Assembly (NCBI GenBank): GCA_011390885.1
Contig: JAABRO010000007.1
Location: 1-64,000, forward strand
DNA from: Gemmatimonas sp.
GTDB taxonomy: Bacteria; Gemmatimonadota; Gemmatimonadetes; Gemmatimonadales; Gemmatimonadaceae
Direction: 5' to 3'
DNA length: 64,000 nt
In this document: positions 29,743 to 39,366 of the stretch, one piece after another
Numbering within the stretch: the stretch's first letter is position 1
How the letters are laid out: every line of letters starts with the position of its first letter
Notes under the pieces: generated by a model
Told to the model about the DNA's origin: nothing
Database searches by the model: none
What the model saw: only the letters and a program-made list of their open reading frames with translations
Made by a program: the position numbers and the translations under genes

Positions 29743-29754
29743 AGTGATATCACT
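29743..29754 (+). promoter_or_regulatory. Perfect AT-rich palindrome upstream of the SPFH gene
   Basis: AGTGATATCACT, a 12-bp perfect palindrome 43 bp before the SPFH start, embedded in the most AT-rich stretch of the neighbourhood. A 12-bp palindrome can occur by chance in 64 kb, but its composition and position suggest an operator. Confidence 0.4.
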
Positions 29755-29796
29755 CTGAAGTCACACAACCCTTACCGTTTCGCGTCCGAGGAGACC

Positions 29797-30669
29797 ATGA
29801 CGTTCCGTGAGACCGAGGCCCGGCCGATCGCCGGCATTCCGATGGCGCTCCTGCTGTTCGCGGCCATCGCCGCCAGTATCTGGATGTTCGTCGTCTCCGC
29901 CCGGGCCGACGACACCCCGCGCCTCATCGCCGCGCTCGTGGTCCTGGTCATCGGCGCGGTGCTCACGCCCGGGCTGTTCGTCGTGAACCCGAACGAGGGC
30001 AAGGTTCTCACGCTCTTCGGCACCTACAAGGGCACTGCCAGGCAGCCCGGCCTCTGGTACACCAATCCGTTCATGACCAAGGCCGCCGTCTCCCTGCGCG
30101 TGCGCAACTTCGAGACCGGCAAGCTCAAGGTGAACGACGCGCGCTCCAACCCGGTCGACATCGCCGCGGTGGTCGTGTGGCGCGTGACGGACACGGCCGA
30201 GGCGATCTTCGAGGTGAACGACTACGAGGAATACGTGCACATGCAGAGCGAGTCCGCACTGCGCGCGCTGGCCAGCTCCTACCCGTACGACACGCACGGT
30301 GACGAGGACGTCTCGCTCTCCACGCACACCGACATCGTGTCGGGCAGCCTGCTCGAGGCGCTGGTGGAACGGCTGGCCAAGGCCGGCGTGGAGGTGCTCG
30401 AGGCGCGCATCAGTCACCTCGCCTATGCGCAGGAGATCGCGGCGGCCATGCTGCAGCGGCAGCAGGCCAGCGCCGTGGTTGCCGCTCGGCAGACGATCGT
30501 GGAAGGCGCCGTGGGCATGGTGCAGATGGCGCTCGAGCACATCGCGCGCGATCGCATCGTGGAGTTCGACGACGACCGCAAGGCCGCCATGGTGAGCAAC
30601 CTGCTCGTCGTGCTGTGCGCCGACCGCTCCGTCACGCCGGTCGTGAACACCGGCACCATCCACCACTAG
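29797..30669 (+). CDS. SPFH domain / Band 7 membrane protein
   Basis: 290 residues: two hydrophobic helices (about 12-35 and 45-62), then an SPFH (stomatin-prohibitin-flotillin) domain starting at [20 protein letters not shown] and including [11 protein letters not shown] and [18 protein letters not shown] long helix follows ([21 protein letters not shown] through [11 protein letters not shown]), as needed for ring oligomers. SPFH proteins scaffold membrane microdomains and often hold proteases. GAGGAG precedes the ATG by 3 nt. The small ribbon-helix-helix gene 37 bp downstream is probably co-transcribed. Confidence 0.88.
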   Translation: MTFRETEARPIAGIPMALLLFAAIAASIWMFVVSARADDTPRLIAALVVLVIGAVLTPGLFVVNPNEGKVLTLFGTYKGTARQPGLWYTNPFMTKAAVSLRVRNFETGKLKVNDARSNPVDIAAVVVWRVTDTAEAIFEVNDYEEYVHMQSESALRALASSYPYDTHGDEDVSLSTHTDIVSGSLLEALVERLAKAGVEVLEARISHLAYAQEIAAAMLQRQQASAVVAARQTIVEGAVGMVQMALEHIARDRIVEFDDDRKAAMVSNLLVVLCADRSVTPVVNTGTIHH

Positions 30670-30706
30670 TTGCGCGTGTCCGTGCGCGCCCCGTTCCGCC
30701 CTCACC

Positions 30707-30925
30707 ATGGCTGACCGCAAGCCGTTCCTGCTGCGCATCGACCGCACCGTGCTCGACGCGGTGCAGCGGTGGGCGAACGACGACCTGCGCAGCCTCAATG
30801 GGCAGATCGAGTTCCTGCTCCGCGACGCGCTCAAGCGCGCGGGGCGGGCGCGGCCGCGCACGGACCAGCGCGCCGATCACGTCGCGTCCGACGACGACGT
30901 GCCGCACGATGCGCCCTCACGCTGA
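30707..30925 (+). CDS. Small ribbon-helix-helix (Arc/CopG-like) protein
   Basis: 72 residues. The first 45 fit an Arc/MetJ ribbon-helix-helix: the strand KPFLLRIDRTVLDAVQRW, a turn ANDDLRSLNGQIEFLL and helix RDALKRAG; the rest is a charged disordered tail. Such proteins bind DNA as dimers over palindromic half sites. It lies immediately behind the SPFH gene, with no toxin-like partner, so it is not an ordinary antitoxin pair. Binding to the palindrome at 29743 would make it an autoregulator; this is inference. Confidence 0.72.
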   Translation: MADRKPFLLRIDRTVLDAVQRWANDDLRSLNGQIEFLLRDALKRAGRARPRTDQRADHVASDDDVPHDAPSR

Positions 30926-30937
30926 CCGGACTCGCCC

Positions 30938-32593
30938 ATGCCGACCTCTCCCCTCCGCCGCTCCCCGCTGCACCCACGCACGCGCGTCCGCATCGGCCTC
31001 TGGCTGCTCGGCCTCGTGGTCGGGGTGATCCTCTTCTTCGCACGCCCGGCCGCCGCGCAATCCGCCCCGACGCGCGGGTTCACCATGGTGTACCTCGCCG
31101 GCCTGGACACGATCGGCGTCGAGCAGGTGCGCGCCAGTGCCGCCGGCTGGACGGGCGACTTGCGCATGCGCGGCCAGCCGCGGGTGCGCTGGACGCAGCG
31201 GCTGGGCGAACCGGCGGGCGTGCACACGCTCGACATCGAAGCGTGGGCCCCCGGCGCGGCCGATGACGCCGCCGCGATGCAACGGCTCACGCTGCGCACG
31301 CGCGGGGACAGCGCCTTTGTGTACGCCACGCCCGCCGCCGGTGGCGCACTCGCGACGCCGCAGGCCACGCTCGCCGCGCGCCGTGGGGCCGCCTGGCTCG
31401 TGAACCAGTCACTCGTGCACGGCGCCTGGCTCGCGCAGCGCACCGTCGCGGCGGGCGACGACACCGCGTGGGTCATGCTCGCCAGCGGGGCGCGACTGCT
31501 CCCCGGAGGCGTCACCCGCGCGGGCGACACCGTCCGGCTCACCATCGCCGGCGTGGAGAGTGTCTACCGCTTCGGCCCCAACGGGGCGCCGCTCGAGGTC
31601 AGCGTGCCGGCGCAGCGCCTGCGCGGCGTGATCGTGCGCGGCGCCGACGAGACCCTCGGGCGTCCGGCGCCCGTGTCCTATGCCGCCCCCGTGGGCGCAC
31701 CTTACGTCGCCGAGCAGGTGCAGGTCCCCACGCCGATGGGCCATTCGCTCGGAGCCACGCTCACGCGCCCTGTCGCTGGGGCGCGCGTGCCGGTCGTGAT
31801 CACCATCTCCGGCAGCGGTGCGCAGGAGCGGGACGAGGCGATCCCCGGCGTGGCCGGCTATCGCCCGTTTCGCGAAATCGCCGACACGCTCGGCCGACGC
31901 GGCATCGCCGTCTTGCGCTTCGACGATCGCGGCACGGGCGCGAGCGGCGGCAACCACGCCACGGCCACGAGCCGCGACTTTGCCGACGACGTGCGCGCCC
32001 TCGTGACGTGGCTGCGCGCCCGCCCCGACATCGACGCCGATCGCATCGCGCTGCTGGGGCACAGTGAAGGCGGGCTGATCGCGCCACTCGTTGCCGCCGA
32101 CGATCCGCAGCTGGCCGGCATCGCGCTGCTCGCCGGACCGGCCTACACGGGCGCGCGCATCATCGACTTCCAGCAGCGCTCGGCGATCTCGCAGGCGTAT
32201 CCGTCGGCGCGCGCCGTGGCGCGCGATTCGATGTTCCGCGCCGCCCAGCAGCAGCTCGACAGCATGGCGCGGTCCCAGCCGTGGTTGCGAGAGTTCCTGA
32301 CCTACGATCCACTGCCCACCGCGCGTCGCGTGCGCGCGCCCGTGCTCATCCTGCAGGGGGAGACCGACCTGCAGGTCACGGCCGAGCAGGCGGACACGCT
32401 GGTCGCGGCCTTCCGCGCTGGCGGCAATGCGGACGTCACGATGCATCGCCTCGCGGCCACCAACCACCTGTTCCAGCGCGATCCTTCGGGGCTGCCGAGC
32501 GGGTACGGGTCACTGCCCGACCGCACGGTGACGAAGGAGACGCTCGGCCTGCTCGCCGACTGGTTCAGCGCGCGGCTGCGCACCGCGCCGTAA
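30938..32593 (+). CDS. Secreted/membrane-anchored alpha/beta hydrolase (serine hydrolase)
   Basis: 551 residues. Signal or anchor (about 15-40), a beta-rich region of ~230 residues without obvious family, then an alpha/beta hydrolase: oxyanion region TISGSGAQERDE, nucleophile in GHSEGG, Asp in QGETD and His in TNHLFQRD. Similar two-part proteins are annotated as dipeptidyl-peptidase-like or feruloyl-esterase-like hydrolases; the substrate is unknown. It begins 12 bp after the ribbon-helix-helix gene and may belong to that operon. Confidence 0.85.
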   Translation: MPTSPLRRSPLHPRTRVRIGLWLLGLVVGVILFFARPAAAQSAPTRGFTMVYLAGLDTIGVEQVRASAAGWTGDLRMRGQPRVRWTQRLGEPAGVHTLDIEAWAPGAADDAAAMQRLTLRTRGDSAFVYATPAAGGALATPQATLAARRGAAWLVNQSLVHGAWLAQRTVAAGDDTAWVMLASGARLLPGGVTRAGDTVRLTIAGVESVYRFGPNGAPLEVSVPAQRLRGVIVRGADETLGRPAPVSYAAPVGAPYVAEQVQVPTPMGHSLGATLTRPVAGARVPVVITISGSGAQERDEAIPGVAGYRPFREIADTLGRRGIAVLRFDDRGTGASGGNHATATSRDFADDVRALVTWLRARPDIDADRIALLGHSEGGLIAPLVAADDPQLAGIALLAGPAYTGARIIDFQQRSAISQAYPSARAVARDSMFRAAQQQLDSMARSQPWLREFLTYDPLPTARRVRAPVLILQGETDLQVTAEQADTLVAAFRAGGNADVTMHRLAATNHLFQRDPSGLPSGYGSLPDRTVTKETLGLLADWFSARLRTAP

Positions 32594-32635
32594 CCCGGCG
32601 CGGCCCGGCGCGCCGAGCGGCGGCGCGGCACGATC

Positions 32636-34591
32636 TCAGCGACCGCTCGTCGTGCTCGCGCTCGCCTGCGCCAGCAGCTCGGCCACGGCCTGCTGGAACG
32701 CCGGCACGGTGAACGGCTTCTGCAGGAAGCGCGTGCGACGGTCGCCGGGCGCGCCGCGAATGGCGGCGTTGCGCGCGTAGCCCGACATGAAGAGCACCGG
32801 CAGCTCCGGACGCTCGGCGCGCACCTTGATCACGAGTTCGCTGCCGCCGAGGCGCGGCATGACGACATCGGTGACGAGCACATCGATCTCCTGCCGGTGC
32901 ATCTCGAACAGGGCAAGCGCCTCGACACCATCGCGCGCCACGTACACCACGTACCCCTGCCGCGCGAGCACGCGGTGCGTGAGGTCACGCACGCCATCCT
33001 CGTCTTCGACCAGGAGCACGGTGCGCGGCCCGGGCACCACGGCCACGCTGCTCGGTGACTGCCGCACGGGCCGTGCCTCGCCCACGACGCGCGGCAGGCA
33101 CACATGCACCGCCGTGCCGCGCGAGGGTGCGCTGTCGATCCACACGTAGCCATCGCTCTGCTTCACGATGCCGTACACGGTGGCCAGGCCGAGTCCGGTG
33201 CCTTCGCCCACCGCCTTGGTAGTGAAGAATGGCTCGAAGGCACGCGCCCTCGTGTCCTCGCTCATGCCGGTGCCGGTGTCGGTGACCGAGAGGTAGATGT
33301 AGCGCCCGGGACGGATCGGCACGTCGGGCGGCAGCGACGGCGCATCGCCCTGCCAGCCTCCGTGGCCGCGCCCCACCCCGATCTCGCCGGTGCGCAGCTC
33401 GAGACGGCCGCCGTCCGGCATCGCGTCACGCGCGTTGATCACGAGGTTGATGATCACCTGCTCGAGCTGTCCGCGGTCGGCGCGTACGAGGCCCACGTGC
33501 GCCGCCGGCGTGAGCACCACGGCGATCGTCTTGGGGATGAGGCGGTCGAGCATGCGCGTGAGCTGCGCCACCACCGCGTTGAGGTCGAGGTCCTGCGGCT
33601 GCAGCACCTGCTTGCGACCGAAGGCGAGCAACTGCCGGGTGAGGTCGCTCGCGCGCGATGCGGCACGCTCGATCTCCTGCAGCTCGCCGCGCAGCTCGCT
33701 CTCGGGCGGCGTGCGCTCCAGCAGCAGCGCCGCGTTGCCGCGAATGACGGTGAGCAGGTTGTTGAAGTCGTGCGCCACACCGCCGGCCAGCCGCCCCACG
33801 GCGTCCATCTTCTGCGCCTGCCGCAGCTGTTCCTCGAGCGCGTGCCGCTCCGTGGTGTCGAGCATGACGCCGAGCACGCGCTCGGCGCGCCCCTGCGCGT
33901 CACGCACGACATGGAAGTGGTCGTGCACCATGGCCCACGTGTCATCGGCGCGACGGAAGCGATAGGCGTGCGTGGCATTCTCCACGCGGCTCGCGTGCAC
34001 CTCTTCGGCGGTCGCGAGCAGCGCGCCCACGTCGTCGGGATGAATGCGTTCGTGCCACCACACGATCGGCAGCGCGCTGCCGCGCACGTCCCAGCCGAAG
34101 CGATCGGTGACGCCTTCGAGGAACGTGATCGTGTCGTGTGCGAGGTCCCACTCCCAGATGGCACCGCCGGCAGCATTGGTCACGAGCCGGTAGCGCTCCT
34201 CCGAGGCGCGCAGCGCGGCCTCGGTGGACTTCTGCACGCGCAGGTCGAGCGCAAAGCACCAGCCCACGCCACGCTCGCGGTCGAGCGTGGTCACGACCAC
34301 GAGCACGGGCACCATCGTGCCATCCCGGTGCCGCAGCACAGTCTCGTAGGGCGGCGCCATGCCGGCTTCCTGCACGAGCGCGCGCATGACGCGCGTGGAC
34401 GCGGCCGCCACGGGATCCTCGATGGCGTCCCACGACAGGTCGCCCTCGCGCAGCTCGTCGTGCGAGGCGCCGATCAGCGAGAGAAAGGCTTCGTTGGCAT
34501 CGAGGATGCGTCCGTCCTGGCTCCACGCCGCCACGGCGATCGCGCGGGCATCCGGTGTACCCTCGCCACCGTGCGCCGCGGCGCCCGGCAT
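32636..34591 (-). CDS. Soluble hybrid PAS histidine kinase with C-terminal receiver
   Basis: 651 residues from ATG 34591 (GTG at 34636 is an alternative). No membrane segment. Two PAS domains (about 15-125 and 130-250), the second including a PAC-like region, then HisKA with H274 in GGVAHDFNN, HATPase with NARDAM, DTGTGM and [11 protein letters not shown], and a receiver (about 525-645) with LVTDVVMP and LQKPF. It senses a cytoplasmic cue, for example redox or ligand bound by PAS. Divergent from the metalloprotease gene. The upstream sequence has no clear ribosome-binding site for either start. Confidence 0.9.
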   Translation of the reverse strand: MPGAAAHGGEGTPDARAIAVAAWSQDGRILDANEAFLSLIGASHDELREGDLSWDAIEDPVAAASTRVMRALVQEAGMAPPYETVLRHRDGTMVPVLVVVTTLDRERGVGWCFALDLRVQKSTEAALRASEERYRLVTNAAGGAIWEWDLAHDTITFLEGVTDRFGWDVRGSALPIVWWHERIHPDDVGALLATAEEVHASRVENATHAYRFRRADDTWAMVHDHFHVVRDAQGRAERVLGVMLDTTERHALEEQLRQAQKMDAVGRLAGGVAHDFNNLLTVIRGNAALLLERTPPESELRGELQEIERAASRASDLTRQLLAFGRKQVLQPQDLDLNAVVAQLTRMLDRLIPKTIAVVLTPAAHVGLVRADRGQLEQVIINLVINARDAMPDGGRLELRTGEIGVGRGHGGWQGDAPSLPPDVPIRPGRYIYLSVTDTGTGMSEDTRARAFEPFFTTKAVGEGTGLGLATVYGIVKQSDGYVWIDSAPSRGTAVHVCLPRVVGEARPVRQSPSSVAVVPGPRTVLLVEDEDGVRDLTHRVLARQGYVVYVARDGVEALALFEMHRQEIDVLVTDVVMPRLGGSELVIKVRAERPELPVLFMSGYARNAAIRGAPGDRRTRFLQKPFTVPAFQQAVAELLAQASASTTSGR

Positions 34592-34744
34592 CGGGGAGAG
34601 TGGGGCGGCGGCAGGGAATGGGCGCGTGCTGGGCACTCGGCGGGGACGTCGGCGGTTCGAACGAGAGGAGGCTAGCTTAGGTAACGTGGCGGATCGTCCG
34701 GATGATCGCCACTGCCCACCGTCCTTTCCCTTCACTCCCGCACG

Positions 34745-37288
34745 ATGCGTGTCCTGACCCTCTCGGCACTCGCGGCGACCGCCCTGGTCGCCGCCTGCCG
34801 GCAGCCGGCTCCGCGGCCGGCTCCCACCCCCGCGCCTGGTGCCCGCCCGACGGCGACCCCGAACGCCCCCACTACTCCGAACACTGCCCCGGGCGCACCC
34901 GGCCTCGGCGCCGGCCAGCCGCCGGCCGGCCCGGGTGGCGCCGGTGCCGATCCCGTCCCGCGCCCCTACGCGAGCGTGATCACGTCCCAGGCGAAGTCGA
35001 AGCAGGGACTCTTCGGCGTGCACGACGTGCGCGGCCGCTGGTTCTTCGAGATTCCGGCCTCCGAGATGGGCAAGGACATGATGATGGTGCGCACGATCCG
35101 CGCCACGCCGAACGGCGTGGCCGGCGGCACCATGGCCGGCCAGGCGCTCGTCCGCTTCGAGCGCGTCGGCACGCGCGTGCTCATGCGGCAGTCCAACCTG
35201 CGCAACGTCTCCACCGACAGCGGCTCGATCAACAAGGCCGTGGACATGGTGCGCTACTCGTCGATCATCGCCGCCTTCAACATCGAGGCCTTCGGCCGCG
35301 ACTCGAGCGCCGTGATCGACGTCTCGCGCACGTTCACCGGCGCGATCGACGAGTTCTCGCAGGGGTGCGCGCGCCCGCAGCGTGACGCCACGCGCAGCTT
35401 CGTGGAGCGCATGGCGCCCTACGCCATCAACGTCGAGGTGGACGCCACGCTCACCTGCAACGCGAGCGCTGCACCGGCCAATCCGTTCGGCGGCGGCGGC
35501 GGCAACGGCGGCACCACGCTCTACCACTACTCACTGGTCAAGCTCCCCGAGCAGCCGATGCAGCCGCGCCTGCACGACTCGCGCGTCGGCTTCTTCAGCA
35601 CCACGCAGACCGACTTCGGCTCGGCCGACCAGCGCGTCGTCACGCGCCGCTTCGTGAACCGCTGGCGCCTCGAGTGCTCCGACCAGAAGGTCGGCGCGCT
35701 GTGCGTGCCGAAGAAGCCCATCACCTACCACGTGGATCCGGGCACGCCCGAGTGGCTCGTGCCGTGGGTGAAGGCCGGCATCGAGGAGTGGCAGTCGGCG
35801 TTCGAGGAGGCCGGCTTCCACAAGGGCATCGTGGCCGCCGACGCGCCGAGGAACGACCCGGACTGGAACCCGGAGGACGCGACGATCGCCGTCATCCGCT
35901 GGCTCGCCAGTCCGACCGAAAACGCCGTGGGGCCGAGCACCGTCGACCCGCGCAGCGGCGAGATCATCGACGCCGACGTCATGATGTACCACAACATCAT
36001 GAACCTGCAGCGCACCTGGTACTTCACGCAGGTCGGCCACCTCGACCCGCGCGCCGTGCAGTTCCCCTTCCCGGACGACCTCATGGGTCGCCTCGTGCAG
36101 TACGTCGTCGCGCACGAGGTGGGACACACGCTCGGCTTCCCGCACAACTTCAAGTCGAGCTCGATGTACGCCATCGACTCGATCCGCAACAAGGACTTCG
36201 TCAAGCGCATGGGCCACGTGGCCAGCCTCATGGACTACGCGCGCCTGAACTACGTCGCGCAGCCGGAGGACGGCATCGACGTGGCCGACCTGATCCCGAA
36301 GGTCGGTCCGTACGACAAGTACGCCGTGAAGTGGGGCTACACGCCGATCCCGTCGGCGCGCACGCCCGAGCAGGAGCTGCCCACGCTCGAGCGCTGGACG
36401 CGCATGCAGGACACCATTCCGTGGTACCGCTTCGCGAGCGACGCGGGCGCGGCGGGCCCCGACCCGGGCGAGCAGTCGGAAGCCATCGGTGACGCCGACG
36501 CGGTGCGCGCCACGGAGCTCGGCCTGCGCAACATCAAGCGCATCGTGAAGCTGATCGAACCGGCGTCCACCTCGCGCACCGGTGACGACTTCAGCGACAT
36601 GCAGCAGCTCTACACGCGTCTCGTGGGCCAGTGGGGCACGGAAATGGCGCACGTCGCGCGCGTGGTCGGTGGCGCGTACAAGACGGAGAAGCGCGTGGGG
36701 CAGTCGGGCGCGGTGTACACGCCCGTGGAGCCGGCGCGCCAGCGCCAGGCGCTGCGATTCCTGCTCGACAACGCGTTCGCCACGCCCACGTACCTGCTCG
36801 AGCCGAGCATCATCAGCCGCCTCGAGGCGCAGGGCAGCCTCGCCCGCATCGGCGGGGCCCAGGCGCGCGCGCTGTCGTCGCTCGTGAGCAACGATCGCCT
36901 GCAGCGCATGCTCGAGATGGAGACGATGGCCTCGTCCCGCCGCGAGGTGTACCCGCTGGCCGACATGCTCACCGACCTGCGGCGCGGCCTCTGGTCGGAG
37001 ATCTACGGCGGGCGCTCCATCGACGCGTACCGTCGCCGCCTGCAGCGCACCTACCTCGAGGCGATGGCCAGCAAGATCAATCCGCCGGCCCCGACGCCCC
37101 TGCCGGCCGGCTTCCCCGGCGGCGGTGCCGTGAGCACGGCCGACGTGCGGCCGCTGCTCAAGGCCGAGATGCGCGACCTCGATCGTGAGCTCGCGACCGC
37201 GATCGGCCGCACGAGCGACCGGACCTCGCGTGCCCACCTGCAGGACGCGCGCGACCAGATCAAGGCAATGCTCGAACCGTCGAAGTAG
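34745..37288 (+). CDS. Secreted zinc-dependent metalloprotease (DUF5117/DUF4953 type), lipoprotein
   Basis: 847 residues. Lipoprotein signal with LVAAC, then a Pro/Ala/Gly-rich linker to about residue 70, a DUF5117 domain, and a metallopeptidase domain with HEVGHTLGFPHNF (HExxH at 457-461). The usual gluzincin/metzincin spacing HExxHxxGxxH fits: the third His is in PHNF. Downstream a DUF5118/DUF4953-like helical region runs to the end. Members are abundant in Bacteroidetes and Gemmatimonadota and are presumed exported peptidases. It is divergent from the hybrid kinase gene; a strong hairpin follows 24 bp after the stop. Confidence 0.92.
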   Translation: MRVLTLSALAATALVAACRQPAPRPAPTPAPGARPTATPNAPTTPNTAPGAPGLGAGQPPAGPGGAGADPVPRPYASVITSQAKSKQGLFGVHDVRGRWFFEIPASEMGKDMMMVRTIRATPNGVAGGTMAGQALVRFERVGTRVLMRQSNLRNVSTDSGSINKAVDMVRYSSIIAAFNIEAFGRDSSAVIDVSRTFTGAIDEFSQGCARPQRDATRSFVERMAPYAINVEVDATLTCNASAAPANPFGGGGGNGGTTLYHYSLVKLPEQPMQPRLHDSRVGFFSTTQTDFGSADQRVVTRRFVNRWRLECSDQKVGALCVPKKPITYHVDPGTPEWLVPWVKAGIEEWQSAFEEAGFHKGIVAADAPRNDPDWNPEDATIAVIRWLASPTENAVGPSTVDPRSGEIIDADVMMYHNIMNLQRTWYFTQVGHLDPRAVQFPFPDDLMGRLVQYVVAHEVGHTLGFPHNFKSSSMYAIDSIRNKDFVKRMGHVASLMDYARLNYVAQPEDGIDVADLIPKVGPYDKYAVKWGYTPIPSARTPEQELPTLERWTRMQDTIPWYRFASDAGAAGPDPGEQSEAIGDADAVRATELGLRNIKRIVKLIEPASTSRTGDDFSDMQQLYTRLVGQWGTEMAHVARVVGGAYKTEKRVGQSGAVYTPVEPARQRQALRFLLDNAFATPTYLLEPSIISRLEAQGSLARIGGAQARALSSLVSNDRLQRMLEMETMASSRREVYPLADMLTDLRRGLWSEIYGGRSIDAYRRRLQRTYLEAMASKINPPAPTPLPAGFPGGGAVSTADVRPLLKAEMRDLDRELATAIGRTSDRTSRAHLQDARDQIKAMLEPSK

Positions 37289-37312
37289 TCGCTCGTTGCC
37301 AGGACGTGGTTC

Positions 37313-37344
37313 GGGGGTGGTCGTCCACGCGGGCGACCACCCCC
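37313..37344 (+). terminator. 14-bp hairpin after the metalloprotease gene
   Basis: Arms 37313-37326 and 37331-37344, 14 bp with one G/T wobble, loop ACGC. Strong GC-rich stem 24 bp behind the stop codon; no T-tract. Confidence 0.6.
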
Positions 37345-37365
37345 GCACCGCACGTGCTCCCTCGC

Positions 37366-37406
37366 GTGACGTGCGCTCCTGTGACGCGCTCCTGTGACGC
37401 GCTCCT
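37366..37406. repeat. 13-bp tandem repeat in kinase leader
   Basis: GTGACGCGCTCCT occurs twice head to tail (37381-37406), preceded by a variant GTGACGTGCGCTCCT (37366-37380). It lies 37 bp before the kinase ATG and could be a promoter-region repeat or slippage-derived. Confidence 0.7.
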
Positions 37407-37443
37407 GCAACCCGCACCGCCATCCCGACGTAGGGACCGCAAC

Positions 37444-39279
37444 ATGCCGACCTTCACCACCGATGACCTCTCGCCACTGCGCTCCCTGTTGCGCGGACAA
37501 TACCAGATCGAGCGAGAACTCGGGCGGGGCGGCATGGGCATCGTGTTCCTCGCGCGCGACGAGCGGCTCGACCGCCCGGTGGCCCTCAAGGTGCTGCCGC
37601 CCGCACTCGCCCGCGACGAGGCCACGCGCACGCGCTTCCTGCGCGAGGCGCGCCTGGCCGCGCAGCTCTCGCATCCGCACATCGTGCCCGTCTACCGCGC
37701 CGACGAGCTCGACGGCCTGGCGTTCTTCGCGATGGGGTACGTGGAGGGGGAGACGTTCGGCGCCCGCATCCGCGACCGCGCGCGACTCGGCGCCGTCGAG
37801 ACGGTGCGTGTGCTGCGCGAGGTGGCGTGGGCGCTCGCCTACGCGCACGCGCGCGGCATCGTGCACCGCGACGTGAAGCCCGAGAACATCCTGCTCGAGC
37901 GCGCGTCGGGGCGTGCCGTCGTCACCGACTTCGGCATCGCCCGCTCGAGCGTCGACCCGTCGCTCACCGCCGACGGCCACGTGCTGGGCACCGTGCACTT
38001 CATGAGCCCCGAGCAGTGCACGGGCGAGGCCGTTGACGGCCGTAGCGACCTCTACGCACTCGGAGTGACGGGCTTCTTCGCCCTCAGCGGCCGGTTGCCC
38101 TTCGACGAGGATGCCCCGCAGGCGGTGATCGTCGCCCATGCGACACGCCCCGCGCCTTCGCTGCGCAGCATCGCGCCCGATGTGCCGGCCGCGCTCGCCG
38201 ACGTCATCGATCGATGCCTGCAGAAGGACCCCGCCGCGCGCATCCAGACCGGTGAGGCGCTCGCCGAGGCGTTGACCAAGGCGCTCGAGACCGATGAGGC
38301 CGATCGTCGCGTGCCGGCGCGCGTGCTCCCCACCGAGCAGGCGCACGCCGTGTGGCGGCGCGCCGCGCAGCTGCAGGCCGAGGCGGCCTCACGCCTCGAG
38401 TCGCGCCTGCGCGCGGAGCCGGAGCCGGAGCGCGGCGCGGCGGTGGTGCCGGCGGGCGCCGCAGCCGATGCCCCGCCGACGTCGGGGCTGCGCGTGCACG
38501 ATGTCGCCGCCGCGGCCGTGGAGGCGGGCATCTCGCAGCAGTACGTCGCACTCGCGCTCGCGGAACTCGAGCGGGCACCCGAGGCGCTGCATCGCGCCGA
38601 CGACCTGCCCGCGTGGAAGCGGCAACTCTCCACGCGCCTGCTCGGCACCGACGAACGCACGTTGTCCGTCACTCGCACGTTCCGCGTGCCGCCACGCGAA
38701 GCGCTTGCCGCCCTCGGTCGCACGCTCCAGGCACATCCGTACAGCCTCACGCTGCGCGACACGCTTGGCGGTCATCCGCTGGACGGCGGCGTGCTGGTGT
38801 TCACCCTGCCGGCGATGGTGGACGCGACGTACAAGTGGACGTACACCCGGTATGCGGTCTACTCACCGGAGCTGCGCGTCTCCATGCGCGCCGCACCGGG
38901 CGATGCGCGCGCGTGCGACGTCACGATGCAGGTGGACCTCGCGCCCGGGCTGACGGCGGTGCTGGCCGGCTACACGTTCGGCTGCGCCGGCCTGGCGGCT
39001 GGTGGTGCCGGCATCGGGCTGGCCGTGGGTGCCAAGGCGCTGGCGCTCACCGGTGCGTTGCTCGCCATGCCGGCGCTCGCCGGCTGGGCCGTGGTGGGCA
39101 TGGGCAGCGCACTGGCCGTCGCCCCGCTGCACCGCTGGGCCATCCGCAAGGTGCGCAAGGAGCTCGAGGACACGCTCGCGGCGATCGAGACGTCGGTGCG
39201 CGCGCAGGACATCTTCGGTGAGCTTCCGCCGGCGCTGCCGCGCGGCCCGTCGCTCGCGCGGCTCAGCGGGCTGGAATGA
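37444..39279 (+). CDS. Ser/Thr protein kinase with membrane-tail C-terminal domain
   Basis: 611 residues. The N-terminal kinase domain (about 20-290) is complete: glycine loop GRGGMGIV, K49, HRDVKPEN with catalytic D143, DFG 162-164, APE replaced by SPE in MSPEQ. After a low-complexity linker (310-345) comes a helical segment (HDVAAAAVEAGISQQYVALAL), a ~120-residue alpha/beta domain, and a Gly/Ala-rich hydrophobic segment with about two membrane-spanning stretches (GCAGLAAGGAGIGLAVG and MPALAGWAVVGMGS), ending in a charged helix. Phosphorylates unknown substrates; the hydrophobic tail suggests membrane docking. Start chosen because the kinase fold begins 20 residues after ATG 37444. Confidence 0.9.
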   Translation: MPTFTTDDLSPLRSLLRGQYQIERELGRGGMGIVFLARDERLDRPVALKVLPPALARDEATRTRFLREARLAAQLSHPHIVPVYRADELDGLAFFAMGYVEGETFGARIRDRARLGAVETVRVLREVAWALAYAHARGIVHRDVKPENILLERASGRAVVTDFGIARSSVDPSLTADGHVLGTVHFMSPEQCTGEAVDGRSDLYALGVTGFFALSGRLPFDEDAPQAVIVAHATRPAPSLRSIAPDVPAALADVIDRCLQKDPAARIQTGEALAEALTKALETDEADRRVPARVLPTEQAHAVWRRAAQLQAEAASRLESRLRAEPEPERGAAVVPAGAAADAPPTSGLRVHDVAAAAVEAGISQQYVALALAELERAPEALHRADDLPAWKRQLSTRLLGTDERTLSVTRTFRVPPREALAALGRTLQAHPYSLTLRDTLGGHPLDGGVLVFTLPAMVDATYKWTYTRYAVYSPELRVSMRAAPGDARACDVTMQVDLAPGLTAVLAGYTFGCAGLAAGGAGIGLAVGAKALALTGALLAMPALAGWAVVGMGSALAVAPLHRWAIRKVRKELEDTLAAIETSVRAQDIFGELPPALPRGPSLARLSGLE

Positions 39280-39282
39280 AAG

Positions 39283-39321
39283 ACGACGCGCCGGATGTCG
39301 AGCTGACATCCGGCGCGTCGT
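39283..39321. terminator. Perfect 17-bp stem between convergent genes
   Basis: Arms 39283-39299 and 39305-39321 are exact inverse complements with a GAGCT loop. It starts 4 bp after the kinase stop and faces the LVIVD gene end at 39367, so it probably serves both directions. A 17-bp perfect stem is far beyond chance. Confidence 0.75.
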
Positions 39322-39366
39322 GTCTTCGCGGGCCGACGGCTTCGGGCCGACGGCGCGTGATGCGCC

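Noticed and set aside
30707-30925. Antitoxin of a type II toxin-antitoxin module
   Set aside because: The neighbouring genes are an SPFH protein and a 551-residue hydrolase; no small toxin frame is present on either side.
34645-34665. GGTTCGAA-like sequence as a tRNA T-loop
   Set aside because: No acceptor or anticodon stem can be folded around it; it is the leader of the divergent kinase and metalloprotease genes.
35531-37423. A 630-codon frame on the - strand across the metalloprotease
   Set aside because: Same kind of shadow; the + strand frame has HEVGHTLGF and the full protease fold.
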